Shown here in pieces: positions 1 to 11,234 of a DNA stretch of 64,000 bases (position 1 is its first letter; every line of letters starts with the position of its first letter). The stretch is from Micropterix aruncella. Its lineage: Eukaryota; Arthropoda; Insecta; Lepidoptera; Micropterigidae. Position numbers and translations under genes: made by a program. The stretch lies in contig OX155957.1 of assembly GCA_944548615.1 (NCBI GenBank), positions 6,370,719 to 6,434,718 of the forward strand, given 5' to 3'. The notes under the pieces were generated by a model. That model saw only the letters and a list, made by a program, of their open reading frames with translations. It did not search any database and was not told the origin of the DNA.

Positions 1-810
1 TAATAAGAGAGTTTGCATATAAGTTTTCAACCCCTGAAAGGTACTACCACTTGCGCTGAAACAATAAACGTCACATATGCCGAAAGCTCGGGTTTGCCGC
101 AATAATTTTTATCTTTTTTATGACTGGTCGGAAGCTGACGGTCGCCACTGCCCGCATCCCGAACACTGATAGGAAAAAATATAAGTATGGTCCTTTCAAA
201 GTAACGTATTAGCCGAAATGTAACGCGGTCTCGAATGTAACGATATCTATATATTTGGAGCAGGAATAAAAGAAAAATACGAAAATATAACAAAAAATAA
301 TTTACTATATTGTATTATAAAAACTATGAATGTATTATTATAAAAATATGATTTTAGAAAATATGTTTTTTATGTAAACAAGAAAATATGTTTTTTATGT
401 AATTTATGAAAATTTGAATGTTACACACATATTACACGCACACTTGCATATAAAACACTTCAAATTAGGGTTGGTTGGAAGAGATTGTCGTATGACAATA
501 AATTGTGAAATTTCAGAATAAAGAGTGTAAACATACAGTTTATAGAGACATGCTTGAAATATCATTAGTGTCGCTTCAATGGTCACTTGAAGCATCATTT
601 TCTCTCATAAAATGTTATCCTCACTTTCATCTAGATTGTTAGAAATGCAACCTATCTTAAAACCTTTTTCAACCGATATCTCACTAATTTTCTGCCATGC
701 GGCCATAACCTATTCCGCTAAGACTGGAATTGGTAGTTTATTTATATAGTCAGATAATGATTTCTAGCTAAGAGTCAAATTCTGTACTCCGATAGCGAAT
801 AGTTTTGGTA
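1..810. other. AT-rich sequence with a 5'-truncated SINE tail
   Basis: No gene is supported here. Positions about 418-530 match the 3' body of the tRNA-derived SINE at 31566-31850, sharing the stretch around gagattgtcgtatgacaataa and the following tgtgaaattt, in the same orientation. The tRNA-like head is missing, as expected for a 5'-truncated retrocopy. The remainder is AT-rich sequence without recognisable coding potential. Confidence 0.5.
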
Positions 811-1375
811 GCGAGTGGTTTCGTGCAGCTTAGGCCATAAGATCCACTATGATCCACTCACGATTCAACTCCTATTCAGAAGCCTCCTCGTGTGGAAGGC
901 TACCCCGGGTAAGACTCTCGCTTCTCATACCTCACGGCTGGTGGATCGGTTTCTACTGGACGGTTTGCGCACCGTTCGGCGACGCCAATTGGTTGTGCGG
1001 TTCGACTAATTGCTGTCGGAGTCTGGAGACTATGGAAATATACTGCCTCCTAAGCAGCGAGGGCGAATGTTGACCTATCGTCAACCACTCTTGTAATGAC
1101 CATTAGGCTACCTGATCCTGAATTCAACGCCGGGGTAAAGATGCCTTTGGCCCGCGATAGTTTCAAACTGAATCACCGCTGAATATACGACAGATAGAGA
1201 TCGCGCAAGCGACTTCGGACCCGTAAGCAGTCTGGTGTAAGGAGGTATCCAGATGGTCAATTCCAGACGTAGGTATACTTCCAAAATTGGTAGTCAGGGG
1301 GCGAGGCTGCCCGCTGTTACCTTTTCCGGTGCCTTGCCTTATGAGCATGTTGGCATAGCTAGACAGTAAATTTGT
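811..1375 (-). repeat. GR660 family, divergent subfamily copy
   Basis: This GC-rich block aligns by eye with 26862-27485. Both share gtttcgtgcagc...taggccataagatc at the low-coordinate end, the gcgcaagcgact core, and a gcatgttggc(a/t)tagctagacagta end. The core also matches the main GR660 family (about 660 bp), but the end sequences differ, so it is treated as a second subfamily. No terminal inverted repeat or poly(A) tail is visible. Short open frames on both strands reflect GC content. Confidence 0.6.
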
Positions 1376-2030
1376 ATTGTCTTTAATCTGTCTTCACATA
1401 TCTTTACACCTATTTCAAAGTTGTCTACCGGCTAATGTAAAACAGATCTTGGTATAAACACGTTTACTAAAATTAAAGCGCTTGCAGTATATCTGTGTGA
1501 AATAAGATCATGTTTCAGTATCGCGAGATAGCTTCTCCACGCGGGCCTATCTTGTACATTCATTGATCGAATGTCCCGAATAGCTCCCGTAGGTGCGTCC
1601 ATAATGGACGGACAGATAGAAAGTGGCTCGGATTTATGCCATCATAAAACTCTTTAATATTTTCGCAGATAACACGAGATTGACTTATCGACATGAGCGC
1701 TAAGCGGCAGCTTCTCACGAACACTTTGCGAAGACAATGGGAGGATAATCGGATAGTCCGTGCCATTACTTTGATTTTCAGCTCTCATATTTTCCTCTTT
1801 TTTCTTCTCCGAGGGATGGATAATCGAAGTGAAAAAATAATCGTTTAGTGATGACATATACAATGTAGCTGCGCACCTTACGTGTGATTACATTGCTAGG
1901 TGCGTGTTACTATTGATTATAAAGGCATATTAGATTGACCAATGTCATACTACAATTTGACAACCTGAATTTACTACTTAAAGTAACATGTAGATGGCAC
2001 TCATAGTTAAAAAATGATTATGTTTAACTA

Positions 2031-2196
2031 GAGCTGACAACTACAAAGGGCGAATCCGTCTCCTCAGGAGGTTTTAACGATATTAGATCGTTCTGTCTCC
2101 CGTGAGGTGAGCGTAGAAGACTTGGGATGAAAACAGTCCACCGTCTAGTTACGCCACTCGCCCATAAGAAGCCAACGCCTTATCGCGAGATAGCCA
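2031..2196 (+). repeat. GR660 family, 5' fragment
   Basis: The block starts with aactagagctgacaactac, the 5' start shared by the copies at 7689 and 37120. It continues through the gaggttttaacga and ccaacgccttatcgcgagatagcc motifs before the match stops at about 2196, where an unrelated attattatgttcaatatg-rich stretch begins. Confidence 0.7.
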
Positions 2197-2599
2197 GTTC
2201 TATTATGTTCACTATTATTATGTTCAATATGTTCAATATGACGACCTACTATTATTATGTTCAATACGGCGACTTTCTTGGTCAGTATCGTGGCTAACTG
2301 TAGATGGCGCTCTAAACACAACTATGCGGTATCAAATATTACTAAAACAAACAACCAAATTTTAAATCAAAGCTTATTTTAATATTATTTACTTAACGAT
2401 GTAAAATTTTAATTTGTTATACAGGTTTCAATACGTAATAATTACGCACTTTAAATTTCGATTGAATAACAGATGGCATTTTATCTCTCCGTATTATTTC
2501 TGTGAAGTGGTCAACCTATAAAAATATGCGATAGTTAGCATAAATAGCCGAATGTTATTATTGTTATCATTGGTTATCATGTTATTATTGTATCAATGG

Positions 2600-3093
2600 G
2601 AGTTAATGGGCCCTTGCTGAGTTGGCCACGAAGACCCATTCTGTTCAGGGTTGGTCACACTCACGGGTCAACACCTATCCGACGGCCCCGCGCATGAAGT
2701 GCGAGCCTGGGTAGAACTCTGGCCTTATGGTTAGTTTCCCCTGGGAATCAACCTTCTGGCGCTCCTGGACGGTCTGCGCACCGTGCGGCATAAGCCAATC
2801 GATTGCGCACTCTGACTAACAGTCGGGGGAGTCTGGAAACAGTACTGTTACCTATAGAGCGGGGGTGGTTGCGGACCTTACGGCGACTACTCTTGAAACG
2901 ACCATCGGCTACCCGATCCTGGGTGAACAGCCGGGCAAAGGATGCCGTGGTCCGCGATAGATTCGGTATACACCGTTTCACCGCTTCGTAAGGGAGAGGA
3001 CCGCGCAAGCGACCTCGAACTCGTAACCAATCGAGAGACCGGAGTAATCTGGTCACAATTGGAAGTAAGGGCGTGAGTGTGAGCCCACATTCA
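2600..3093 (-). repeat. GR660 family, 3' three quarters
   Basis: Read on the minus strand, this runs from the TM-like 'gggctcacactcacgccc' segment to the conserved 3' end (gggcccattaactccc at the low-coordinate side). A 102-codon minus-strand frame (2748-3056) matches frames in the copies at 25820-26170 and 49010-49261. The copies differ at many amino-acid-changing positions, so I do not call it a gene. The 5' quarter of the family consensus is missing. Confidence 0.75.
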
Positions 3094-4420
3094 CAAATTA
3101 ATTACACTATGTAATATAAACAAAATCTAAAATATTCAAAGCTATGAATATTAGGAAAATGTTCTTGTTTAACATATATTTTTTTCGAATCGTAAGCAGT
3201 ACTCGTTTAGACGTAATTATCAGTTTAAAATCATTAATTTTCGTTAAGAAATTTCTTCATTCGGTCGCCGCGCTGGCCTAGCCGCGATAAAAGCTATGCA
3301 ATAGCTTAAAATTTTTTATTATTTTACACAGATTTACAAAGATTAAATTTACAAAGATTATTTATGTCTACCGTTTATCTAAATATCTAACTTGGAAAAT
3401 ACATAGTGCCGACATCTAATGACTCTAATATCAATATAGATAAATATCAACCGATATATCGCTGCTATATAAGGATTTTAAATTACCTCTAATTAACGTA
3501 ACTGCCTAGTATAAAACTGGAAAATTTGTTTTTTTTGGTAAATATTAAAACAAATTATTTGCGTATCTGCTGCGGTTTGCGACGCGAAGGCGAGGGCCGG
3601 CAAATGAAAAATAAAGCTTGATAAGTATGCTTAATGTGTCATTAAAATTCAATACAATTAAGTTCTGCTCCAGTAGATAGGCTTTCCTATACTCGGATGC
3701 GTCATTGCGTCTTAACTTTTGAGTAATATAATTAATTAAGGAATATTAACTATCGTGATAGTTGTGACTATATAAATTAATGTTAGTAGTTTACAATCGG
3801 TTTGGAAATCATTGATAAATAGAAAATAATCTAATAATGAGAATTGCTAAGAGCACAATGTCTCCAGCCATAATTATCAAAGCTCAATTTTATCACAATT
3901 ATTAAGGCTCATAATTATCAATGTGAAAGTCATGAAAATAGATAATCGTATACTAAAAATATCAAAATTTAAATTAATGGTTAAATCTAGCAATATAGAA
4001 GTCGTCGATAAAATTAAAAATTACGCTTTTTTATAAAATTAATTATCAGCAATTTTTCCATTATTTTGAGATATGAATTCAGCATTATCGCCGCGTCAAG
4101 CGTTTTACGCCACGCTATGCGTTGCTTGTCAACCACGTAAATGTTTGAAAAGCAATTTTAATCGTTTAGGGAGCCCAATAGAATACTTAAAACTATATAT
4201 GTACCATTTGATTTTGTTGGGTTTATAATGTTTTAGGCAGAATAGCTTTGATTTCATCCAGTCTCATCTAATTTATTTGGAGGTTGGTAACGAATTGCTA
4301 TTACCTGCTTATTTGAAGCAATACACTAGTAAGTTTTCTTTATGAATCCACCTGCTTATCTGCTGCTATTGTGTAATGTTGTTATATTTAATATAACCCG
4401 GGACCAGTCTGTACATAATC
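3094..4420. other. AT-rich intergenic sequence, nothing recognised
   Basis: Long AT-rich stretch. I see no splice-bounded coding segment, no tRNA and no clear match to the repeat families that recur elsewhere in the window. Confidence 0.4.
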
Positions 4421-4780
4421 TCGCCAATAATGTGCTTCCGGGAGTTTTCGCGCTAATGAGCAAGCGCGAGCTTCATTTTTGACTTATTATCTCGGAGCAG
4501 TGGCCGCCTCGGCGACCGTTTAGCGAATATTCCCTTATTTTCTTAACAAATTTTAATACCATTAATATCTGTCGTCTTTTCTTCTCGGAGAAGTGAGCGG
4601 CTCGAGCGTCCGGCAGAGTGCGCGCAACTCATTATTCAACGACCACCGTTTGCTTTGGGGGAGTGAATTCTCGTAGCGAAACGTGACTGGCTCTCTACAA
4701 GTTTTCATTATTAGTCGTATGAAATAGAAATTGTTCATGTTCTTGGGTCTCATTTCGTTAAATTTTTATTCATTTTCCCG
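4420..4780. other. Single-copy, CpG-richer non-coding block
   Basis: This block is clearly richer in G+C and CpG than its surroundings and has no second copy in the window. All frames contain stops and no domain is recognisable. It could be a promoter-proximal or otherwise constrained segment, or an old repeat with no other local copy. Confidence 0.3.
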
Positions 4781-5099
4781 GCACACCAACCGACCAAGAG
4801 GGAAGAAATTGTGAACTCGTTTTTTTTTCGAGATGAACACGGAATATTCATTTTGTATCTATCTGTTTTTGTGTATTTCTCCAGGATAGCGCCTAAACGC
4901 TTAATTTGATTGAGCTGAAATTTAGCATGGAGGCATAATTTGATAATGACAAGAGCTGAAAGGTTGTGGTTGAAATCGGTCTAACAGTGAACTAATCATA
5001 TTATATATTACAATCTCGAAATATTGGACAAACCAAGATACCTAATTTCAGCTTGTTTTACTTTTCTGGCCTACAAACCGACGAGGAGGGTAAATATTG

Positions 5100-5300
5100 T
5101 GAATTCGCTATGTTTTTTATTCCATAGAAGAACTCTTCTGTTTACACGTACTCTTTTACGGACCATTCTGCTCGTTTATGGAATCAGCTACCACACTCTG
5201 TCAGGCATGCACCTTCGTTGCTCACTTTCAAAAATTTGTTGAAAAAACATTTGCTTTCATACAGCCACTAACCAAATACCGCATCTTATCCCCTCCTTTA
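5100..5300 (+). mobile_element. Non-LTR retrotransposon ORF2 C-terminal remnant
   Basis: Across shifting + frames the translation resembles the extreme C-terminus of LINE ORF2 proteins: a LWNQLP-type motif (here FMESATTL) followed by a basic FQKFVEKTF tail. The reading frame is broken, so this is a fossil. The A+T-rich sequence to about 5550 may be its 3' UTR. Confidence 0.45.
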
Positions 5301-5589
5301 TCCTGCCCTGGGAGAATCGTAAATCTAGCCATAATTTACTGACATATATTGTTATTACTTTACATTAAAAATAACTATATCACTTCTACGGTGCACGATG
5401 ACAATACAAAATTAGTTTATCATATAGTTGGCTATATGATTTTTTTTAAACAATACAATCTTCAATATGTAATGTCTTTATTTTTTTTAAGTACAATAAA
5501 ATCATTGTATATTATTCTATTCTAGATGGATGTATCCAATTTGAGCCCCCCCCCCCCCTGAGACGATTAAAATCATTTCCAGATTGAAG

Positions 5590-6340
5590 TATGTCTGTGT
5601 ATCTGTCTGTCTCATCATCATCCATACTCACTGTATCTTGCGTTACATCCTTTTACCCATTTTGGAACACGCCTATCAGATCTGGAATCCTCTTCTAGAG
5701 AAGGTCCAGCGAAGAGCGACTAAATTGCACTTTAACTTGAAGCATCTAACATACGAGAAAAGATTGTCGGCTCTCGGTTTGACCACTCTGGAGCAACGCA
5801 GGGNNNNNNNNNNNNNNNNNNNNNNNNNNNNNNNNNNNNNNNNNNNNNNNNNNNNNNNNNNNNNNNNNNNNNNNNNNNNNNNNNNNNNNNNNNNNNNNNN
5901 NNNNNNNNNNNNNNNNNNNNNNNNNNNNNNNNNNNNNNNNNNNNNNNNNNNNNNNNNNNNNNNNNNNNNNNNNNNNNNNNNNNNNNNNNNNNNNNNNNNN
6001 NNNTACGGGGTGACTTAATCGAGACATATAAGATCCTGACTGCATCGTATGACATTCCTGGGTTGCAGACTATCTACACCATGAACACCAACACACATCT
6101 GCGTGGGCATCATCTGAAACTCCAGCGTGAATCAAATCCCAAGAAACATTTCCTAAGCAGTAGAGTGGTAAACGAATGGAATACTCTCCCAAGTGAAGCG
6201 ATCAATGCCAAAAGTGTCAATGACTTTAAAAATATACTGGACTTATTCCACAGAAACTGTAATGCATGCACGGACTCAGGCGCATCAGCTTAAGCTGCCT
6301 GCCTGTTAAATATATAATAATAATAATAATAACCCATGCG
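5590..6340 (+). mobile_element. Non-LTR retrotransposon (LINE) RT C-terminal region, split by an assembly gap
   Basis: The + frame before the gap reads LRYILLPILEHAYQIWNPLL then EKVQRRATKL and LSALGLTTLEQRR. After the gap it reads GDLIETYKIL ... FLSSRVVNEWNTLPSEAINA. These are characteristic of the region behind the reverse transcriptase catalytic core in CR1/jockey-like LINE ORF2 proteins. Two hundred Ns (5804-6003) interrupt it; the frame is open on both sides. An (ataata)n tail at about 6309-6332 is consistent with a LINE 3' end. Confidence 0.8.
5804..6003. other. Assembly gap (200 N)
   Basis: Exactly 200 unknown bases inside the LINE reverse transcriptase remnant. The round number suggests a scaffolding gap of unknown true length. 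Confidence 0.98.
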
Positions 6341-6344
6341 CTCG

Positions 6345-6800
6345 GCTATGGGCATTGGGAAGGGTTTCTAACTGTCGTCTCTATTGAAGTGTGGGGTTTT
6401 TCTTATTTTAATGGTTTCCCAGATCGTGCGAGTAAAGTAAAATCGTTCTTTGAATAGCACAATGGGATTTTGAAATTGCACCCAGTTGTTAGTTCCGCTA
6501 TTCAATATTTGAATACATGTTCGCAGATCGCCGATTTTTACCGCTGAACGTTTTTAAAAACTTTGATGTGTTCTATCAGTCGATTGGCTAAGGGGCGTTT
6601 CGTTTGTCCAACGTAGGCTAACCACAGCTGCATTCGATTTTATACAATGCCTGGGTTTGCAGTGGTATTACATTTTTTACGGGCCTCAGAGATCGAGTTA
6701 TATTTTGGGTCGGCTTGGAGATAGTTTTTATATCCAATTTGTTTAGTATTTTACGACTTATTCGATCTGTCACGCCCTTGACGTATGGAAAGAATGCTCG
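6345..6800 (-). mobile_element. Penelope-like element: RT C-terminus plus GIY-YIG endonuclease remnant
   Basis: On the minus strand, about 6800 to 6680 reads PYVKGVTDRISRKILNKL and ISKPTQNITRSLRPVKN, the conserved block after the RT core of Penelope-like elements. About 6640 to 6560 reads AYVGQTKRPLANRLIEHIK, the GIY-YIG endonuclease signature (VGQT...R...EH). Lower coordinates down to about 6355 correspond to the element C-terminus, matching the copies at 20.5-21.1 kb and 39.7-40.2 kb. Stops and frameshifts make it non-functional. Confidence 0.8.
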
Positions 6801-6859
6801 TGCTCTGCTCTGTTTCTAAGTTTCGTCTGTATTGCGTGTCCGATTAACAAGCGACTTTT

Positions 6860-7580
6860 GCACTGAATATATATGGTAAGGATGATAGTGTTAGCTGGCA
6901 TGCAAATATCGATCCGTATGTTTGTTCATATATAAATGCGTGCATTATTTTTTATAAAATATAAGTAAATTTCATGTAATGAAATCGAAATCACAACATT
7001 TCTTTTAAATCTGGTACTTTTTAAGTTGGTTCTTGAAATGTTGAGTCTGGCCTTCTCTAGCAAAAGATGTTAGGCTTATTGGCGGGTATTTAAATATATC
7101 ATTGGAATGAGGTTACTGCTCAATATATTTGAAATCGAGCGATGAAATTGAGAGAAACGTCATTTTTGCCTTGTTATGTATCGTCCGAGTGGCGCGCTAA
7201 TCTTCCAGCTCATTAAGGTCGCCTGAAAGGACGCCGCTTCTAGGCAGCGAGAGAAAGAAAGAGAGATGAGAGGCAACGAGCGAGAAAGAGAGTAAAAAGA
7301 GTGGAGAGAGATGACAATAATATTTCAGAAAAAATCGTCCATTCTTCGGCGAGTACACAAGGCTGCAAGATTGAAGAAAATTGATTTCAATAGAAGAATT
7401 TCCTTCAATGAGCATAATTGGCTCTTCGATTTCATTCGACAGGGGAGGCGAATTTTTGCCATTATTCCGCTGTTAGTTAATATTCAGCGAAATCTACGAT
7501 TGAACCATTAAATAGTAATTTATTCAGGATTATTAATTGACTGATACAGGACTGTTAAAGAGATCAGTTTTTTTTTATTT
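6860..7580. other. Non-repetitive AT-rich sequence
   Basis: No supported gene. A purine-rich gagagaaag stretch lies at about 7240-7310. A 66-codon + frame (7311-7511) has no recognisable domain. Confidence 0.3.
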
Positions 7581-7582
7581 AC

Positions 7583-8850
7583 TAGCTGTTGCCGGCGGCT
7601 TCGCTTGGCGTAGAGTTTCGAATCAAGTTGTTAAGTAGAGTGGCATTTATTTGACTTTTGAGACGCTACCTTTAGGTATAACTAAAACTAGAGTTGTCAA
7701 CTACAACGGGCGAGCCCGTAACCTTAGGAAGTTTTAACGATTAGTCGTTAATCTCTCGATTGGTTACGAGTTCGAGCTCGCTTGCGCGGTCCTCATCCTT
7801 ACGAAGCGGTGAAACGGTGTATACCGAATCTATCGCGGACCACGGCATCCTTTGCCGGCTGTTCACCCAGGATCGGGTAGCCGATGGTCGTTTAAAGAGC
7901 AGTCGCCGTAAGGTCCGCAACCATCCCCGCTCTATAGAAAACAGTACTGCTTCCAGACTCCCCAACTGTTAGTCAGAGTGCGCAATCGATTGGCTTATGC
8001 CACACGGTGCGCAGACCGTCCAGGAGCGCCAGAAGGTTGATTCCTAGGGAAAACTAACCCTAAGGCCAGAGTCCTACCTAGGCTCGCACTTCATGCGTGG
8101 AGGCCGTCGGATGGGTGTTGACCGGTGAGTGTGACCAACCCTGAACAGAATGGGTCTTCGTGGCCAACTCAGGTTTATAGTGCCTTTATGTATATAGTGC
8201 AATCATTTAAGACGTCCCTCACATATGCCACCCGCCGCCTTCCGCTGAACGCTGACCTTGCTGGGCCAGCCGCCGCCACGCCGCGGATAGATATTTCGAT
8301 GTGCTTGCACGCATCAATATTTTTATATCTCCTAAACTATACCATCTACGAACTTACAGTATATGGTTAATTTAATCTCTATTTAACACTCCTGATAATG
8401 GAATAATTTATTTTGATAAGAATTCATATTATATTGCGCTAACGTCTTCAAGTAAACATTGCTTATTTTTTTCTTATATTTCAAAGACATAGAAGCAGTC
8501 ATTGTACCCTAAATATAAAAGTTGGAATAATGCTGCCCCAGATTTTTTAATAGATATTTTAAAGGCCGCTTTTTTTTTCGTACATAGTTTTCACATATAT
8601 CAAACCCTTTCGCCAGCGCACGCCGATAAAGTAACTCACCAGCTCATTGTCCACCGACTTGATATACAAACATACTGATTTCGTATTGAAAATCAATATT
8701 TATTACAATATATTATAGCCTATAACACTCGTCGATAGTGTAGCTTTTTATTAGTGAAAACTTTTTTAAAATCGGACTAGTAGTTTCGGAGATTACCTCC
8801 TACATACAAACTTACAAGCTTTAATTCTTTACAATATAATTAGTATAAAT
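7583..8850 (+). mobile_element. Dispersed retroelement-like repeat (R4) interrupted by a GR660 copy
   Basis: The outer parts (7583-7688 and 8177-8850) match 51741-52402. Shared landmarks are tagctgttgcc at the start, ccgccttccgctgaacgctg, a cataatcaaaccgttt-like segment and tttcggagattac with (t)acatacaaacttacaa near the end. A GR660 copy occupies 7689-8176. The ending (ataatttagtataaat type) is reminiscent of RTE-like or SINE-like insect retroelements; no ORF remains. Confidence 0.6.
7689..8176 (+). repeat. GR660 family copy with internal deletion, nested in R4
   Basis: It begins with the shared 5' end (gttgtcaactacaacgggcg), then skips from the taacgatt motif at about 7741 directly to the ctctcgattggttacgag segment, a deletion of roughly 170 bases relative to full copies. 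It then continues to gggtcttcgtggccaactca. Because it splits the R4 repeat, it is younger than that R4 copy. Confidence 0.75.
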
Positions 8851-9719
8851 GTTCACCTCTTCCGCCAATGGTTACTCATTCAAAAATCTAAAAGGACTCG
8901 ATTCCAACAACCTTAAGTTTAAGAAAACGATAAAAAAATATCTGCTACAAAATTTGGAATGAAAATTAGATCGACCTAATATTTGGTACCATCATACTGA
9001 TATTTTGTGTTTTTTTTTAATTTTACTTTTTGGTGTTTTTATATTATTTGGTGGACTAACGTCCTTTAAATAGGAAACGTCGTTTTTTCCATTTTTTTAA
9101 TTAATTGCATTATTTTCATTGCATTTATTTTCGTCCACTAAAGGTTGACCAAAGCGGGCAACTTTGACGTCACTATCAGGGAATATAAGATCTAGTGACG
9201 GACTATTTTTGTTAGTAATGCCATGAACCTGCTTAAACCCTAACAAAGATATATCATCTATAGACATTAACCCAATTCAATTTACAGGGTTTGTGTTTTA
9301 TTACTAAAGAATTAGTGTTCTATACTGACGAATTATAACTCTTAAGTGATTATTACGACATGATTTTATTGTATTTTCTGAATATATAAATTGATACTGA
9401 TACTAATACTGATTATATTAGATGTATTATGTTTTATTAGATGAAATAATCATATTCAAACATATTGTTATTTTCAATGTAAAACTAACCTATAATAAAC
9501 CTACATAGTAACAAAATAAAATTAATGAAAATGTAAGAGAACTCAATATGATTATCATTTGAGATAATCGATGGGAGTTAAAAATAAAGATAGAATCTGG
9601 ATATAATAGTATGGGATAATCTGTATATAATGTATGAATAGTAATAATCTGGATATAATAGTATAATAGTATATCAAAATTTTAACAGAAAAAAACCGAC
9701 GCCAAAAATGTTTATAATT
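8851..9719. other. AT-rich sequence, nothing recognised
   Basis: No coding segment, RNA gene or familiar repeat is supported. A short duplicated phrase (atctggatataatagtat) recurs at about 9596-9663. Confidence 0.35.
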
Positions 9720-10082
9720 GCAGCAGCCATGTCATGGTGAAACTTAGAACGGGCTATCAGAATTTAATACGTATACAAAATGTCGTCTCTGTGCTGTTGA
9801 CCGTTGAGGAGTTCCCTCGTTGGGAGCCAACTCTGGGCGACGCAAACCAGTCTTGGTGAAACTTAGAACGGGCTGTCGTAATTGAATGCATATACAAAAT
9901 TTCCTGTCTGTGCTGTTGACCGTTGAGGAGTCCCCTCGTCGGGAGCCAACCCTGAGTGCAACAGCCATGTCATGGGGAAACTTAGAACAGGCTATCGTAA
10001 CTGAATACGTATACAAAGTTTCGTGTCTGTGCTGTTTACCGTTGAGAAGTCCCTTCAGCGGGAGCCAACCCTGGATGTAGGA
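9720..10082. repeat. Three-copy tandem repeat, 119-bp period
   Basis: The phrase gaaacttagaac occurs at 9739, 9858 and 9977, an exact 119-base spacing. Each unit contains the same ordered motifs: gctgttgaccgttgaggag (gctgtttaccgttgagaag in unit 3), then gggagccaac. Because 119 is not a multiple of three, the open frames across it are not conserved between units. It lies about 1 kb upstream of the receptor TM6 exon. Confidence 0.85.
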
Positions 10083-11081
10083 TCAGGTCATGCTTACCAT
10101 AAAAATGTATTGTCATCGGAGCAGAACAGACATGTAAATTTTCAACTTCATATGCTAATATTTTAGGAGTTTCCTGAATTCCTCATGAATCCAATCATCG
10201 GAACAGGATTTTGATGACACCAATCTGGAAGTATATTCTTTCAAATAAAAAAAAAACCCAAATCGGTTTATAAATGACGTAGTTCTGAGGTAACAAACCT
10301 GAGTTTTTTTTCAAGTTAGTTAAAAATAGAAATTACCACTGTGGGAAACTAAACATTGCCATGTGATATAGCCATCACAAAAAAAATAAAAAATAACAGA
10401 TTCAGAATCATTAAATGAAATCATTAAAATATCGGTACTTAAACCTCCTCATATTACCATAAATATGGAGAGAAATCTTAATATTCGAAAAGTTAACGCA
10501 ATTTATTGGACTCGACCACATACGGGTTACAATATGTTACTAAAGATACAGTGGACATATTTCTTTAAACTCATTTTTGAAGGTAAAATATCCATTAAGG
10601 ATTTGCTGCTATTCCCCAGAACATAAAGCGATAACTTAATAGGGAATGGAAAATGCAAAATATACTGATATTGCGCCTTCGACTCCGCATAACATTTTGT
10701 TGTTTAAATGGCAAATGTGGCGCTACCCAGTTTTACAAATAGTTGATCAACATATCTATACCATTAAAGTTTAAAGCCTACTTCTAAGAATGTATTTTTA
10801 TTTTGAGACGGTCGAAGAGAGATCGCTATTACCTATAATTTCGTCGTATTTAGAGGTAATCGGCTATCATAGAACCAATTGCCGAGTCTTTTTACGGTAT
10901 CGTTAGCTTGCTTTAACATGGTTTCCGAATTTAAATCCGTCGAAATTAATAAGGTATCGTTTGCGTATCATTAAGTTCGTCGTTATCTGGCATAACAAAA
11001 TCTGAAATATCATTGATAAATACAAGATAAATGTACCTCTTTATATATTATTTTGCAGATTTGAATTATTTATTTTTACAG
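10083..11081. other. Upstream intron/flank of the receptor gene with probable LINE debris
   Basis: No exon for TM1-TM5 of the receptor could be found. About 10800-11010 read on the minus strand gives short LINE-like fragments without a continuous frame. The acceptor of the TM6 exon is the pyrimidine-rich tatttttacag at its 3' edge. Confidence 0.3.
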
Positions 11082-11234
11082 ATTCACCACCATCATGCTT
11101 ATCCTGCTAACGCTTACATGCGGCAACACAGTTCAAGCGCATCAAGAACTATGGCGGCCATGTCCTTAGGCTTCATTGTCATGGTTACTCCAGCTACGAT
11201 CCAAGAAGTAGTTGCAGCATGCACAGGATGCAAG
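11082..11234 (+). CDS. GPCR exon encoding intracellular loop 3 end and TM6
   Basis: Fifty-one codons in phase 0, beginning IHHHHAYPANAY and continuing SRTMAAMSLGFIVMVTPATI, a basic-to-hydrophobic transition typical of TM6 (a proline near its outer half, TP, replaces the usual CWxP). It ends in ACTGCK before the donor gtatga (GT at 11235-11236). The acceptor AG is at 11080-11081 after a T-rich tract. Confidence 0.78.

Noticed and set aside
9744..10016. 90-codon minus frame with repeated peptide
   Set aside because: It lies on the 119-bp tandem repeat, whose period is not a multiple of three; the similarity is coincidental to two units only.
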